Shown: positions 1-12,859 of the stretch, piece by piece | How positions within the stretch are numbered: position 1 is the stretch's first letter | Layout: every line of letters begins with the position of its first letter | Source: Symbiodinium kawagutii | Lineage: Eukaryota; Sar; Dinophyceae; Suessiales; Symbiodiniaceae | Length of the DNA stretch: 64,000 nt | NCBI GenBank assembly: GCA_009767595.1 | Contig: VSDK01018072.1 | Span: 22,878-86,877 of the forward strand | Direction of reading: 5' to 3' | Made by a program: the position numbers and the translations under genes | The notes under the pieces: model-generated | What the model was told of the DNA's origin: nothing | Database searches by the model: none | Seen by the model: the letters and a program-made list of their open reading frames with translations, nothing else

Positions 1-3000
1 TGGCAAGACAATTCTAAGAATGGCTGGTGAACGGCCACTCCTGGAAACCGCTCCTGGCCTCACTCCCCCTTTAAAGGGCTAGAACGGAATACCCCTGGCT
101 CCAAATTTGTGAAACCAGCATATCGTGATGTAACCGCTTGATGATCTCTGGTCAGGTCAGAACTCCCGGATGGAGTGCCACCATTGAATTGCCTGCGCCT
201 GGAAAACGCCCTGAAGCATGCTGCAAACAAGGTGCTCTTCCGGCTTCTTGTCTACCACCAGAAACCAGTCCTGCAGTCAAAACCACGCTTGTCAAAATAT
301 CCAGCACAAAATCGTGACCGCTCACCAAAAGCTACCGTGCGTAGAACATACGGGTTCATCATGCCCTGCGTTACTTTGATACAAACATGCTTGCGTATCC
401 GGCGCAGGTCTTATTGAATTTCTTCGGTTGGTAAAGTCCCTACTATAGGCTGCACTTCTGCGGGAAACGCATGTAATCACATGTTTAAATATAGCATCGC
501 CAGAAACCAAGAGCTTCTGCTACATGCTCTTAATGGGTAGCCTCAAACTCACCTGCAAGTGGTAGAAAAAATGTACAAGAGATACACAATGTGGGCTTTG
601 CGCTTCCAGATTGCCAATGGACAATAGGCACAGTCTTACGGCACGATCAAACTGCAATCATTCATCATGAGACATACCAAACCTCGGTACTAGTACAAAA
701 TGGTGCAAGTACATCCGATCAGTGGCGGTCAGAGATTGCAAAGCAGTGTCTCCTTGAAGAGAAAGTTGGGTCCATAGGGATCGATGTCATCCATGAGACC
801 TCATTGCAGGCTGGTCATGCTTCCCTGCAGAATAGCCCTCCATGCGACCTGAATTTTCCCGAAAACCATGCTCAAAAGGCATTCGAAGAAACAATGATTT
901 AATAGTGAAAACATGCGGCAACATGAGGATGAAAAGGGGAGCACGTGCAATTATACAAGTACCAAGGCTAATAGACACAACGACGCCACTTCACGTTCGC
1001 ACTGGATGCAACATAAGCAACAAAGAACTTGCAAAGGTGCTTTCTGCTCCCACGGATTGATTAATTTGGTAGAGGAGCTTCTAATATTCCATCCGAACCG
1101 CTTTTTCCTATCCAAGGTCCCCTGTCACACAATTTGGGAGACTAGTAACAAGTGCAGCACGTACCATCGCCAAAGTTGCCATGATCCGTTCTACCTCACC
1201 CCCCCCAGCAGCCCGGCAAGAGGCCACAGGTGCCACGAACCACCTGACGATCCACATGCAGCCCGGGAAAGGCGATCATTGAGGAGTTCCTGAGAAGCTG
1301 CGAAGGTGTGGCGGGATCAAGGGCTGGTTGCTGGCGTTCGTAGTCTCGCAACATCGAGACCCGTGGTTTCTACAAGGCCCCTCATCACCAACAGAAAACA
1401 ATTGACTATATTAAGCCTGAAATAGTTGGTATTGAAATCAATTTAATACATTCTGTGTAATAGTTACTGGTTTGGAAGCCTTTACTTGTCCAGCAAACCA
1501 ATTCCCCGGCTGGTCATCGATCAAGTTGACTCACACAACCAAGGGCATCCAAAATTGCATGGAATAATGTCATATATGATCATGCCTGGAAAACATCCAT
1601 TCAATACATGGCAATGGCAATGGTGTGCAATAATTTCTCATGGAATCCTAAAATATCTGGGGTGATACCTGTCACTTCAGATCGGGTTTTCCCAAAAAAA
1701 CACCTATGGACCTCAACCACCAACCATCTGCAAGATCTCACGCAAATTTTGGCATGCCTATCCAAACCGACAGAGGTCATATCCAGGTAGGTTGTATCCA
1801 GAATTAGGTTGACTACCTCAGGCACTTCAATAGTCAAAGGAACCCAGAGCGAGGCTAGAAGCAAAGGGCACGGCATGGGCGGTCAAAAAATCCATGTCAC
1901 TTACTTGGTGATATTTTTGTTAATTATTAATCGGCAGGTACAGCAGGGGGAATGGCCGCTGGGGATGGATACAACACTCAACAAATCCCCCTCAGGTCCA
2001 TATGCCACACTGGATCATGATTGTGGATTAGGAGTAGAAAACCTCCCGTGAAAAGAGGTAAGCCAGCGACCCAAGAAGTTGAGGTCTGGAGGGTGGAGAG
2101 TTTAACACCAAATTCGCTCCCAATGAAAGAAAATGCTGCTCAATACATGACATGCAATCAATTGCAGATCAAATCCCAACATGCTTTTCTTTAAAAACTT
2201 TTCGCACTTGATTGAAGAGGAACAGTGTGGATCAAGGGGGTCCAGTGATTCAACGCCAGCGTGCAATGGATCCAAACTACTCCAAGGTTCTCATCCTTGT
2301 GCGGTGCCTCTGAACGATCCTCCGTTCGGACGCCTTCAGGTCGAACACCTCCCAGGACAAAGGGAGCGCCTGCAGCATTCAGCTCCTGCCGTGGCTCAAC
2401 TCATCTTCCCTGGGAGGGTAGATCCAACAAGTTAACATATCCAATGCATGACTGATCCATATGAATGAACTCCTGACGTTTGATAGTAAATCACAAGCTA
2501 TTTATGCTTAAACCTATATGGTGATTAGTAAGAATAGTAAGAGCTGGATCTCCCATGATATCGCGCAGAGTGTATCAGTGGAGGGCAAGATTTGAGTCCC
2601 TAAACGCTTCCTGTTCAGGGTATCATGCAAGTCTAGCGCGCTTCCATCAACCTCAAAATAATTCCAACAAGGGCCACTGCACAGATTCGCTGATTGCAGG
2701 AGCAAAGAAAAACCCTGTTAGTGCAAGTTAGTGGAAAACACTTCCTATCTGTTTCTAGGCAAATGCTCTGAACATTAGCGCCCAGTGTCAAAAAATATTT
2801 CGTCACTCTCAACTGCTCCACTTTGCGATGTCCGGTGCCGGCGAACATCCATGGGCACTGGTGACAAGCGTGATGAGCTACTGGGGGTCATCATGGACCG
2901 TCCAATTCACAGAGCTCTTGCAATCCGATCAGGCTTGCGACAGCATTTCACTTCATAGTCACGAAAAGAAGCTAAACAACTGATATCAATTGATTCTATG

Positions 3001-5065
3001 TTAGGGATTCCGCATTTTTTGCAAGGGCATCCAAAGGAGCCGTTAAACATGGATGATACGCTGACTGGTAGGATGATGTCGCTCTTTTAGGATCTATCTT
3101 TCAGGCGAAGCCAACGTCCTTGATCGAAGTTTTAGTTCCAGTCAGCAAGCTCGTTCCACTCATCACAAATCCTGCAGGATCAAAGTCATAAGGTCAAGTG
3201 ATGTCGTGATGGGAGGATTGGGAGAAGCAGTGTGGCAACTGCCAGGCCTCAATGTACCAACGTTCCAAACACAATCTGAAGACCCTCTCCACCCTACCCG
3301 TCATACCTGGTTAACCCGCCCAAACAAACAAAAAAGACGTAAAAACATGTAAAAACGTAATGGGGAACATCTCAATCCAATGACTGAGAGCCAGGTGGGC
3401 TCAGTCATTTTTCAAACTGTATTCCCTTGTCGCTTCGTAAAATCAGTAATTTTTCAGGACTTCCCTGCGGAAGCCTTGCGTGTAGGTGTAGACATCCACT
3501 TTCCGAGTGGGGCAGGTGAAACGCTCGTCAAGTTCCCGTACCAAGCGCCAAACCTGAGCTGCAACGAACCAGGGGGCTCTGGGTGCAACATGTGGGGCCG
3601 ACACAACATGCGCGAACCTTCGCCCGGCTACGGCGTGTCACAGGTTCTCCAAACCCCAGCTGAACCTGGGCAAGATACTCCGAAGTCAGTAGGCACTGAC
3701 ACGTAGCCACAGTGCAGCAGCAACACGACCCCCGCGTCCTGAGCGAAGCTATGGAGTGCCGCGTCATGACCGGGTCTCAGGAAGGTCATGCACAGCATCA
3801 ATTGAAGCATTTCAGGTCCAGGTCCATCCAGGTGCCATATTAGTGAATGGCTTCTAGGTCTTATCATGGCAACATCCTGCAGCATCTATGCTTCATCCAG
3901 CATTGCAGCTACACAAATTGGCTGCTATTCACAGGGCAATTACGATAACTTTGTGGAAACTGAAACGTCCAAAACTCCGTGGCCCATTTGCGCACCTTGG
4001 CTTTTGCATGAAGATCGTCCTGCTGCACCAAGCCACGTTGGCCAAACCAAATGGGCACAGGCTATGCATAGGCTATGCATAAGGTCATGTGAGGATATGC
4101 ATGTCGAAAGCGGAGCTCAAAGGCTTGGTTTGTTTGGTGACAATGTGATGCCTATCAGGGGCTCCAAGGCTCGACTAGGAGGTCCTTCACGTGCTTGGAG
4201 AACATGATATCCCCAGTGTTGTCCTTGGCGGACCCAAGCTGCTCCAAGCTTTCAAAATTCAGCATCACTGAGCATCATTGAGCATCAACTTGCATCAACA
4301 GGTGAATCAGCATGTGAATCAACATGCATCAAGTGGCCTCAACCATCTTCAACATCTCCCCAAGGCTGGTCCGCTCCACACACCGCCATCCCAGCTCTGA
4401 CCAGGCACAATCAAATGAGTTCCCGCTGCAATGCAAGCCTGGCAAAGCTACAGAGCAATGAGCTCCAAGCTGCTGCAGCAAAGTGCTTGGATTTTCTGGG
4501 GACTCATGGGGACTCAATTCTCAAGCCAAACTCTTGGCGCTCTTGGTACATTCTCTCCCCATCTTCGTGCCAAGAGTGCTACGAAAAAAGTTGGAAGTTC
4601 TACGACATGGTTCCACACCCTGCACCTCAGCTACTTTGGTGCCAAGGTCATGGGATGGTCCTGTAAAATCCAACACCTTGGCGGGACACAGGAATGAATC
4701 CACAAATCACAAGTTTCTCACGATCACCCATGATCCACTTGATGTCGAAGAAACTTCTGATGAGATGGCCCCAGTGCAGTCAAGAAATCCCATGTAAGCT
4801 GCACGTTCTCATAGGATTTCACAGCAAAAACACCGAGTCCGATGCAACTCGTGCATAGGCCACTGCTCGTTGGATGTCCTTCCGATGGAAACGGGCAATT
4901 CTGTTCTACATTATACGCCTGCCCACCCAACGCACGGGTCAGCAAATGAATAGATGGGTGCATCTATAGAGGGTTGACTGATGGATGATTGGGCACCAAC
5001 AATGGAAGCTGATGGAAGCGGAAAGTGTATGCTTGTAAATTTCAGGTAATTTTGCCAAGCCCCCT
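1..5065. other. No gene assigned
   Basis: Short open frames occur on both strands, up to about 126 codons, but none shows a splice-bounded block or a recognisable motif. Base composition is mixed with AT-rich patches. Around 4259-4330 there is a loose run of GAGCATC and GAATCA words, a decayed short repeat. I see no RNA gene here. Distant exons of a large-intron gene cannot be excluded. Confidence 0.5.
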
Positions 5066-5849
5066 TTGTCCATCTTCATGTCTACTGTCATTAGGCCGCT
5101 GACTGGTTGGGTGGCCCCGCTCTTTATTCAGCCTCAGCTTCTTCCAGGCTGCAAACATCCCCAACCCGCATCAACCCGTCGCTTTTTGCAATCGATGAAG
5201 AGGTGCAACAGCCGAAGTTCTCCAAACACAACCGGTCTGTTTGCTCCAGCCGAGGATTGCAACATGGACAAACCACTTGCTGAAGCCCTAGCGCAAGTGC
5301 CTTCAAACGACAACTGGATCCTTTTGATTCTGGGTGTCTTCTTGATACGTCACAAATCGCAATTTTCGAAAAGTGTGAAGCATGGGCATGCAATGGGATG
5401 TCTTGGCACTTGCGCCAACCTTCGAACTGGTGAACCACTTTGGATTCAGGGACTCTTTGAAGATTTTCAGTGGCAGGTAGACCGTATCATGTTCGAACAG
5501 CAAAGGAGTTTGCCGCAGTTGGCACATCATTTCGTTCATTTCTCATATTTTCCAATGCTTGGGACTGGAAAACAATTTGGATCACGGATGATCACGGTCT
5601 CACCTGGGATACAAGGATGCATTAGCGCCTGCGCCATCCCATGCATCGGTACATGCCGAACTTTTCACAGGCCTGGTCGCGGAAACACTTCAGGCTGCCT
5701 CCGCACCGGTAACGAAGCCGTTGCAGGTTCGACACAAATGCATCAAGCATCTGAAAATGATGAAACATGCCTGGGGGATTGAGAAGGATCATGAAGGTCA
5801 GAAGCCACTTTGAAGCAATGACATGCAATGATGATTGACTCCTGCTCAA
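5066..5849. other. Region open on both strands, possible coding exons
   Basis: A 238-codon frame is open on the plus strand (5066-5782). On the minus strand three shorter frames cover 5849-5622, 5539-5303 and 5438-5124. The minus frames look slightly more protein-like. The first follows a TTTTCAG acceptor at about 5739 and is Cys/Arg-rich (contains LKCFRDQACEKFGMYRCMGW). The second contains PLLFEHDTVYLPLKIF. The minus strand would agree with genes A-D, but I cannot fix the exons or name a family. Long opposing frames often mean one real coding strand with an antisense shadow. Confidence 0.3.
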
Positions 5850-5922
5850 ACCCGCCTAGAAACGTAGCACATTTCGCACAAGTGCTTCGCAGGAGACAGC
5901 TATGTCTTTGTCCGTGTTCCCA

Positions 5923-6468
5923 TCACTTCTTTTCGCTGGAGGTCATGTTGTGGAGCTCTTGAATGAAGCCGAAGAGCATCGCAATGGTCTGAGTGAAGCT
6001 CATTTGCCGCAGGGATGGCTCAGGCAAGTTGTGAAAATTAACTGCCCCTGAGGGACGTTGACGACTAGGGACATCTTTGGTGAACCAGCTTGCCGGCGCT
6101 GGAAGCAGTGGAAAGATCAGAAATTCGAACAGTTCAGATTTACACAAGCCACTGCAAATGGCAACAAATGTAAAAGAATCACGATGGATCACGCATGCAA
6201 GGAGACAAGGAGACATGTCAGATCCCACGTGTTTCCACAAGTGCTGAGACAAGCCCGTCTCGACACGTGGCTCTTTCAACAGTCTTCCCATTGAGGTCGT
6301 GCCGAGATGCGCCACATAGAGCAACTCCTCCATGAGCTGCCATGCGCCATGCCGGCACCGCATCAAGATTGTGTCCGATGCCTCAGCCACCGAACATTTC
6401 CACAGGATTGGGTTCAGGTAGGGAATCACATGGAATCTACTGGAATATCTGGAATCATAGATAATCAT
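5923..6468 (-). CDS. Candidate exon(s), unknown protein
   Basis: A 181-codon frame is open on the minus strand and ends at 5923. Its middle part (HGAWQLMEELLYVAHLGTTS and the following residues) looks like an amphipathic helical protein. Its end carries a hydrophobic stretch (SFTQTIAMLFGFIQELHN) before a TSSEKK tail. A CTTCCAG acceptor inside the frame also opens a different plausible frame (contains MSLVVNVPQGQLIFTTC), so the frame may really be two exons. Orientation matches genes A-D. I recognise no family. It may be a downstream member of the same tandem series, a decayed gene copy, or chance. Confidence 0.35.
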   Translation of the reverse strand: MIIYDSRYSSRFHVIPYLNPILWKCSVAEASDTILMRCRHGAWQLMEELLYVAHLGTTSMGRLLKEPRVETGLSQHLWKHVGSDMSPCLLACVIHRDSFTFVAICSGLCKSELFEFLIFPLLPAPASWFTKDVPSRQRPSGAVNFHNLPEPSLRQMSFTQTIAMLFGFIQELHNMTSSEKK

Positions 6469-7303
6469 ACTGTTTGCCGCTGTTTTCTCTCCATTGGTCT
6501 CTTTTTGGCTAATGACCCGTATTCCCTACTCCGAAATAGGAAAACTAAGCAAATGCCAATCTATTTTTCCATTGCCGGCACCCAACTGCCCATCTATGCC
6601 GAGTGGTTCCCTAGAATGACCAACAGCTGGATGTAAACCAGCACACTACCTGGTTGAAATGGGGCTGGCTGCAGCTGCAGCAATGCGGTAGGACCCCCTA
6701 CCAGCCAACGAAAAAAAGAAAAACACATAAACGGACAAACAAATGCTATATTATTGTTTACCTCGTTGAAAAAAGCGCTGGAAAAACATGGGAGCTCAAT
6801 ATACATCTTGCCACCTCGTGTTCAGAAGTCCAATCTTGCAGGCCATGACATGTCAAGTTTGACTATTCCTCTCAAGTAGGCCCAGACCGATAAGTAAATG
6901 GGAAAGGGGAACCTGAACAAAATGCACCATTTTCACCCACCATTTTTTGACAATGGAAAGCACCAAAAACAAATGCCTAGGCCCTGCCAGACGGGGCACC
7001 TCACCATGGACCTTATCTCTGTCCGAAAACGCGTGGAACGCTAACGCCGACAGCTCACCGGTAGCTTTGATGCCAAGATTCTCTGCGCTTGTTGACCTCA
7101 GAATTACCAAAGTCTGAGCCTATCCTGCTGTCTGAGCAAACAGCAAAGCAAAATACCTGGGCAGCATAATCAGTGACAATCATTATGAGCCACCCAATTG
7201 ACATGCAAATTTTCTATGGTGGTCTAGTGTGCGATTGAACTCATGCCTTTGGAACTGTACAAAAGAAGCCATCCAAACTACAAACTCCTGGTTTTTGTCT
7301 TTT

Positions 7304-7339
<36 letters not shown>

Positions 7340-10300
7340 CTCTCTTTTTCCGTGAGCTTTTGCCAGCGTCAGCTGATTCGTAGCCCCCGATCTTGCACAG
7401 GTTTCCCAACATTCTGCCACATTCATTGAGGTTTTATAGGTTTTCCTTCCGCAGTCCTGACAGTGACTAAGTTCTACTGGTCGTGTCCCAGTCAGGTCTG
7501 CGGCCCAGTTGCGCAGTTTGTAGAACAACGCCAGTGGGAAGAAAATACTCAGGCCTCAGTGGAGGCGAAACGCGCCACAGGGCTGCGCCATGGGCAAGTC
7601 GTTGCCTCATCTAAGGCGCCTGTTGAGCGGGTGCCGGGGCCACGACTTTGGATGCCTCCTTCTCCATGCTTAGCTTACACCAAACGAACCCAAACTTGAT
7701 CAGTCATTTGACATGCCAGTGGAGCCAGGGTCTTCCAGGGTTAGACCATCACTGATGTTTGAAGCCAAGATTCAGCTCCCAAAGATTGCGGACACCAAGC
7801 TGATGACGCTCTGCGTGGCGGCAAAAACATGTCGAAGAATGTGAACAGCAGCAGCTTACATCAATCCGGGTTTCGCCCAAAGCTCATATCAAGCATCATA
7901 TAGCATGATCAATCATATTCAGCACTGACCGCTGACCCCTCCTATGAAACAAGAAAAGCCACAGCATTTGACACAGCCATACCCTGTGCCTTCGGAGATT
8001 CGAACAGCAGCCCAACCACAATGAGGAACAAGGCTAAGGCCTAGGAGTGGCTTCACCAATCCGAGCCATTCCAAGCCTCACCTGAGAGGTCTGAAAGCTT
8101 GACCCCCAAAATGTCTCAGTGCAGCTGCCGTTTTCCACAACGGTGTTCCACTATATTGGCGATAATAACAGCTTCAAAAGCCCACTTTGGTGAGGGAAAT
8201 GATTCAAGACAGGTTGCCTTTGAGGAATTCTGTTGCTTGGTGTCCTGTGACATTGTCATGGTGCCACTCAACGGGGCCTTGAACTTGCCGTTTGTCAGAG
8301 CCAAGAAACTGATCGACAGGCGATGTTTTCCTGACAGGTAGCAGCTCAGCATTTGAGGACGAGAAGGAGCATGTGCGTATTCTTGGTGACTGCGAGAGAG
8401 AAAGCCAACATAGTGAGTTCTTAGGTGATGTGCTGAGCCAAGATGAACCAATGGACGTGACTACGAAGGCACAAATCCCTGGCTTCATGCCTTTGTGATG
8501 TCACGACTCGATCCTAAGGCCTACAGAGTCCTACTCCAAACGGAGGGGGTGCACCAGTCCACCAAGCAGAACATCAGTGAGATGAAATCATCTCCTCCCC
8601 GCATCTCCCCTGGCCTTAGAAAGGGGAACTGAGAGGCTTCCCTTCGCAACGCTTTCAAAGAAGCTGATCACAGTGAAGAAGATAAGCGGATAACTGATCC
8701 TTGCTGGCCCATGGGCTGCTGTTTATGTATGCTAGTGTGACTCGGTGATGTGTGTTGAGAACGGCCCACTAACTGCCGATGACTCATCGTCTTAAATGAG
8801 AATCTTCTACTATAGCCCAACCGTACGGAACCCCAACATGTTCCGAGCCAATGCGTTTGGACGTTCTTGGAACGGCCTATCCACTCCGATACAACTGCAA
8901 TATTCGCCCTGGTCTAGCCACAGGCTCTCAACTTTCAGTGTGAAGCGCCCAAATTCAAAACCAAACATGAATGATCATGAATGTCTTCTTTCCAAGATCC
9001 ATCAGAAACTTAACACAGACACCGCACAAACACAGCATGACACCAGACACCACCCTCCGGCTTGGCCAAAGGTGCAGGAGATTCACAGTGACGCCCACAG
9101 ATGCAACAACTGGCACATCGTGCAGCGATACCACAGCAGCTGGATGATACAACATGTTGCAGAACGTGGTAGGTGAATTGGGCAACTTGAAATCGCAGAT
9201 AGATTGAGATGGTTTCCATGCAGCTGACCTGACTAGCACATGTTGTAAGAGCTGTTGTTCCTACGGTGCAGTCGCTAGACATCGCTAGACATGGCTACCT
9301 GTGATTTCAGGTCTCCCGAGAGGAGGCGAGCGCAGTGCTCGACTGCTGACATTTGCCACCAAAGTGTGAAAACTGACCGACCTAACCTGACCTAACTTAC
9401 CTTTACCCTGACTTTAACCATGTTCTACAGGTACTGTTCTACAGGTGCTAGGAATCCAGGATACTACACAACGAGATGCAAATGCCATGAGTATGCCTGG
9501 GTCAGAGTCATACAACCGACCGCCCAGTTAAACCATCAGAACCTCGCACAACTGGGGCTGGAGGCACGAGCAAAAACGGCAGCGAAGCCCTTGGAGTATT
9601 CACCCATGCCAGTGATGACCTGAGTGAGCTTCGAAACAAGAGGATCTTCCCTGTGGCTGATGGTTAATGATGGCTAATAATGGCTAATGATTGGTAATGA
9701 TGGCTGATGCTGGTTTACCATGGTTGATAGCGAACAATACTGAGTTTTAACTAAGATAGATTTTATAAATCTAAGCAAATGAGTCAGAAACAAGCACCGC
9801 GACCCATTTCAGAGTTGTGAAAGAATGGGCATATTAAAATCGTAAAGGGCAGCGTCGGGAGATGGCAGTTTGCTCACCCGCCATGGTTACAAGCTTATCA
9901 GGTGATAAGGTTGCAGTTATAACCTCCATAATGCATGGGTCAAAAAGCCATCATCAAATGTTTGTTTATACTGAAGTTGCTGCATGGCTGCTCGTAAGAC
10001 TTGGGAAATCAAAGTGGTCCATGATTTGTGATGATGCTGGACTATGTTCCCGCGTGAGCGCCACAAGTTCTTTACTTGAAGTGGCAGTCTAAGGTGCAAC
10101 TTACTGTGCTGCCAAGTTGCGTTGTCCGTGACCCAAGATCCAAAACCCCAGTAGCCGCACGCCATCACAACGATGCAAAACCCCCCCACAACGAGGAAAC
10201 CAATCCTGGTAACGTGACACAGTTCTCAAATCTTGGAGCGTTGAAGCAGCTAAGTGGTGATGGATCAGCTACAAGCACCGCGCAGTCCGTTCATTCGTGT

Positions 10301-11780
10301 AAATAATCATCACGTTATTTATCTTTCTTTGAGATTTTCGGAGGAGGGCCACACCAAGGTAGTGGCAAGGAGAACATCGGACATCGATGATCACTCTTAA
10401 TATGAAGACAGTAGACAAGCCTAACCTGAAAAGCTTCCCTACTTCTTCAGTGTGGTGCCTGTAAGTGACTTGGAAGAAATACATAATGACTCGACAGCAT
10501 TCCAAGCATTCGATTCGATGGCTATTCGTGTTGAGGAGTGACTTATTTTCTTCGGCGATTTTTGTCCCTCTCTATTTAAAAAAGGCAATTAAGTACGAAC
10601 CCAGCACTACATCTATCACATCTCTGCAAATCTTCGTATCACTGAATCACAAGCCTATATTCATGTGCTTGGTCTGCGGTGTCCTCAAAGCACCAGGCAG
10701 CTCTGAAGGACTGCCTGCCGTGCCACTGAGGGAGGTGGGCAGTTGTATCTTTGTAAACGTGAAGCTCGTCCGCAACTGAAACAAGGGTCCCCCGTCCCCC
10801 TCGCTCCCCTAAAATGCACTGTGAAGGTTTCGAAGCAAGCCTCTAAAGCCTGGGATATGGCACTTGCACCAGTAAAATTGCCCAGAATGGTGCCAGTATA
10901 GAACGTCAAGAGAAGGAGTATTCTGAGAAGGAGTATTCTTAATTTCCCCATGCTTGTCCGCTCCGGGTCGAGAAATAATGCTGATGGTTGAGGATGCTGC
11001 ATCATGATTCGTGGATGATGAATCTTCTGGTTTTAGCTGGCCATACTTGGCGCATAGCGGCTGCGCAATTGCACAATGCTGCGATGCCCATCTCGGGATC
11101 CCAACTCATCTGTCCACGGATGCTGGGCAAGTTGACGATGCCATCGAAACCTTACTGGACAAGTCAATCCCAGCAACCACCGACAAAAAGGGAGAATGCA
11201 AGCAGCTGTGAACAAATTGAATTGCAAATGGACATGCTGGAGGGCTAAACCTTGAATGCCACGGGCATTAATCCATCTGCACTGCACGCGTGCAGCAGCT
11301 ATACTACAAAGGCACTGAGATTCATTCGGGCTGTCGGGGGAGGTACACATTGATTCAGTATTGCATGCTCACAGGTGCTGGCATAGCCACTATACCGCAT
11401 ATGCTATGTCTGGAAGTTTCATGAATCTGAACGACCAACCAGCTGGAAACACTTTGACGTTTTGCCGAACGTTTTCCGGCTTCCAGGCTGGAATCTGACA
11501 GTGCTTGAAGTATCTTGACATGATCATTATATGAATTATAGTATGTATGATTCTGTCATGCACATAAGTTGCTGGAGTTAAAAACATACGGCATAGCAAT
11601 GACAGCACAGTAGGTCGCGATATTGCCTTTGATGGCCCATCATTCAGCCCTACCTGGTTCTACCTAGTCTGCAAGTGTCAGGGATTCGAGATCGGTTGAG
11701 AACCTTGCGAACCCCAATAGCTTCGTTTGGATCATCTCCCTGGCACATCAATGAAGAAACATGAAGAAACCAAACCAGGA
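6469..11780. other. Mostly non-coding, no gene assigned
   Basis: Only short open frames on both strands, none with convincing splice-bounded coding character. A TC microsatellite lies at 7309-7334. A loose 10-11-bp repeat of TGGCTAATGA-like words lies at about 9655-9725. The stretch 9862-10190 is open on both strands (77 codons plus, 91 codons minus), but neither reading can be preferred. Confidence 0.5.
7309..7334. repeat. (TC)n microsatellite
   Basis: An uninterrupted run of about 13 TC dinucleotides, followed by T-rich sequence with further short CTCT words to about 7350. Frames crossing it give Ser/Leu or Arg/Glu repeats that should not be read as protein. Confidence 0.95.
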
Positions 11781-11890
11781 AACCCGTGGAAACCCGTGGA
11801 AGCCCGTAGAAACCCATGGAAACCCGTGGAAGCCCGTGGACGCCCGTCGAAGCCCGTAGAAACCTGTGGGAACCTGTGGGAGCCCGTCGT
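11781..11890. repeat. Tandem decamer array, 11 units of 10 bp
   Basis: Eleven contiguous 10-bp units with consensus AACCCGTGGA and variants AGCCCGTAGA, CGCCCGTCGA and AACCTGTGGG. The period is exactly 10 throughout and no unit is lost. Because 10 is not a multiple of 3, every frame reads a 30-bp supercycle. That explains the Pro/Arg-rich and Gly/Phe-rich open frames on the two strands, which I do not treat as genes. Confidence 0.95.
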
Positions 11891-12859
11891 GCCCCTGCAT
11901 CCCAGTAGCCAAAGACAAACACCGACAGCGCTGAACCTTGGCAAACCGAAAGCAGCGGGCGTTTTGTCAACTGCCTGTTCTCTTCTGGGTCATGTTCCTA
12001 CTTTCAAGTCAAACAAGTTCGCACTTCCAGGTGCGAACTTGATACATAGCAACAGTAGCAACCACTGGGTAAAGGACACGGGGACGCCCAAAGAAGCAAA
12101 ATGTTTGTTCTATCTATGCCTTATTGCGAATGCTGGCCGACACAACCGAGATCCAAATAGTATACTCTGGAACCAAGGCCTCCATGGCACTTCAACGACG
12201 TGCTGTGCTACAAGAAAACAAAACAATTCAGAACAAAACAACATTAAAACAACTTTCTGCTGTAATAAAAGGCATCTGCACAAAAGGCATCTGTTAATAC
12301 AACGTATATGAGTTGTTGTCAAAATGTTTGTTCCCAGAAAGCGTCTTTTTGGTGAATTCCATGGGGGCCCGCTGCTTACAGCAATCATTTGGGAAACGAC
12401 ATGAATGACATATGAAATTCTTTGTTTTCTGCGTGAGACATGGGAAACTGCTCAATGGTTCTAGCGCGGGACGCTTCGCAGCTGCTACTTGAGCTGCTAC
12501 TCCAGCTGCCAATGTCTTTGACAACCCTTTGCTGTCTCAACTTTCGAGCTTTGCTCTTTGTCAAACAAATCTTGGATGTGGGAACAGCGATAAGATTGTA
12601 GATATCAGAGTTCTACGAGCCAATAATTATACCCCCTGACCCTGGGACCTGGAAAAATCAAGGGACACCAGGTTGCGATGGACATACCCAGGTACTGGTG
12701 TAAAACCCAGGTTTTGCACTCAATGAATTCTTGACTGAATGTTGTTGGGTCTGTGTGACATTCTTCAATGTCACCACATGTCACAACTGATTTGCCGTTG
12801 AAACTCTTGGCTCTTTTTCTCACGCTGTGGCACCGCATTTGCAAAGAAGTGCTTTGGCC
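11891..12859. other. Downstream flank of gene D, no gene seen
   Basis: AT-rich sequence between the decamer array and the stop codon of gene D. It holds short frames only. The part next to 12860 would contain the 3' UTR of gene D on the minus strand; I see no polyadenylation signal I could defend. Confidence 0.5.
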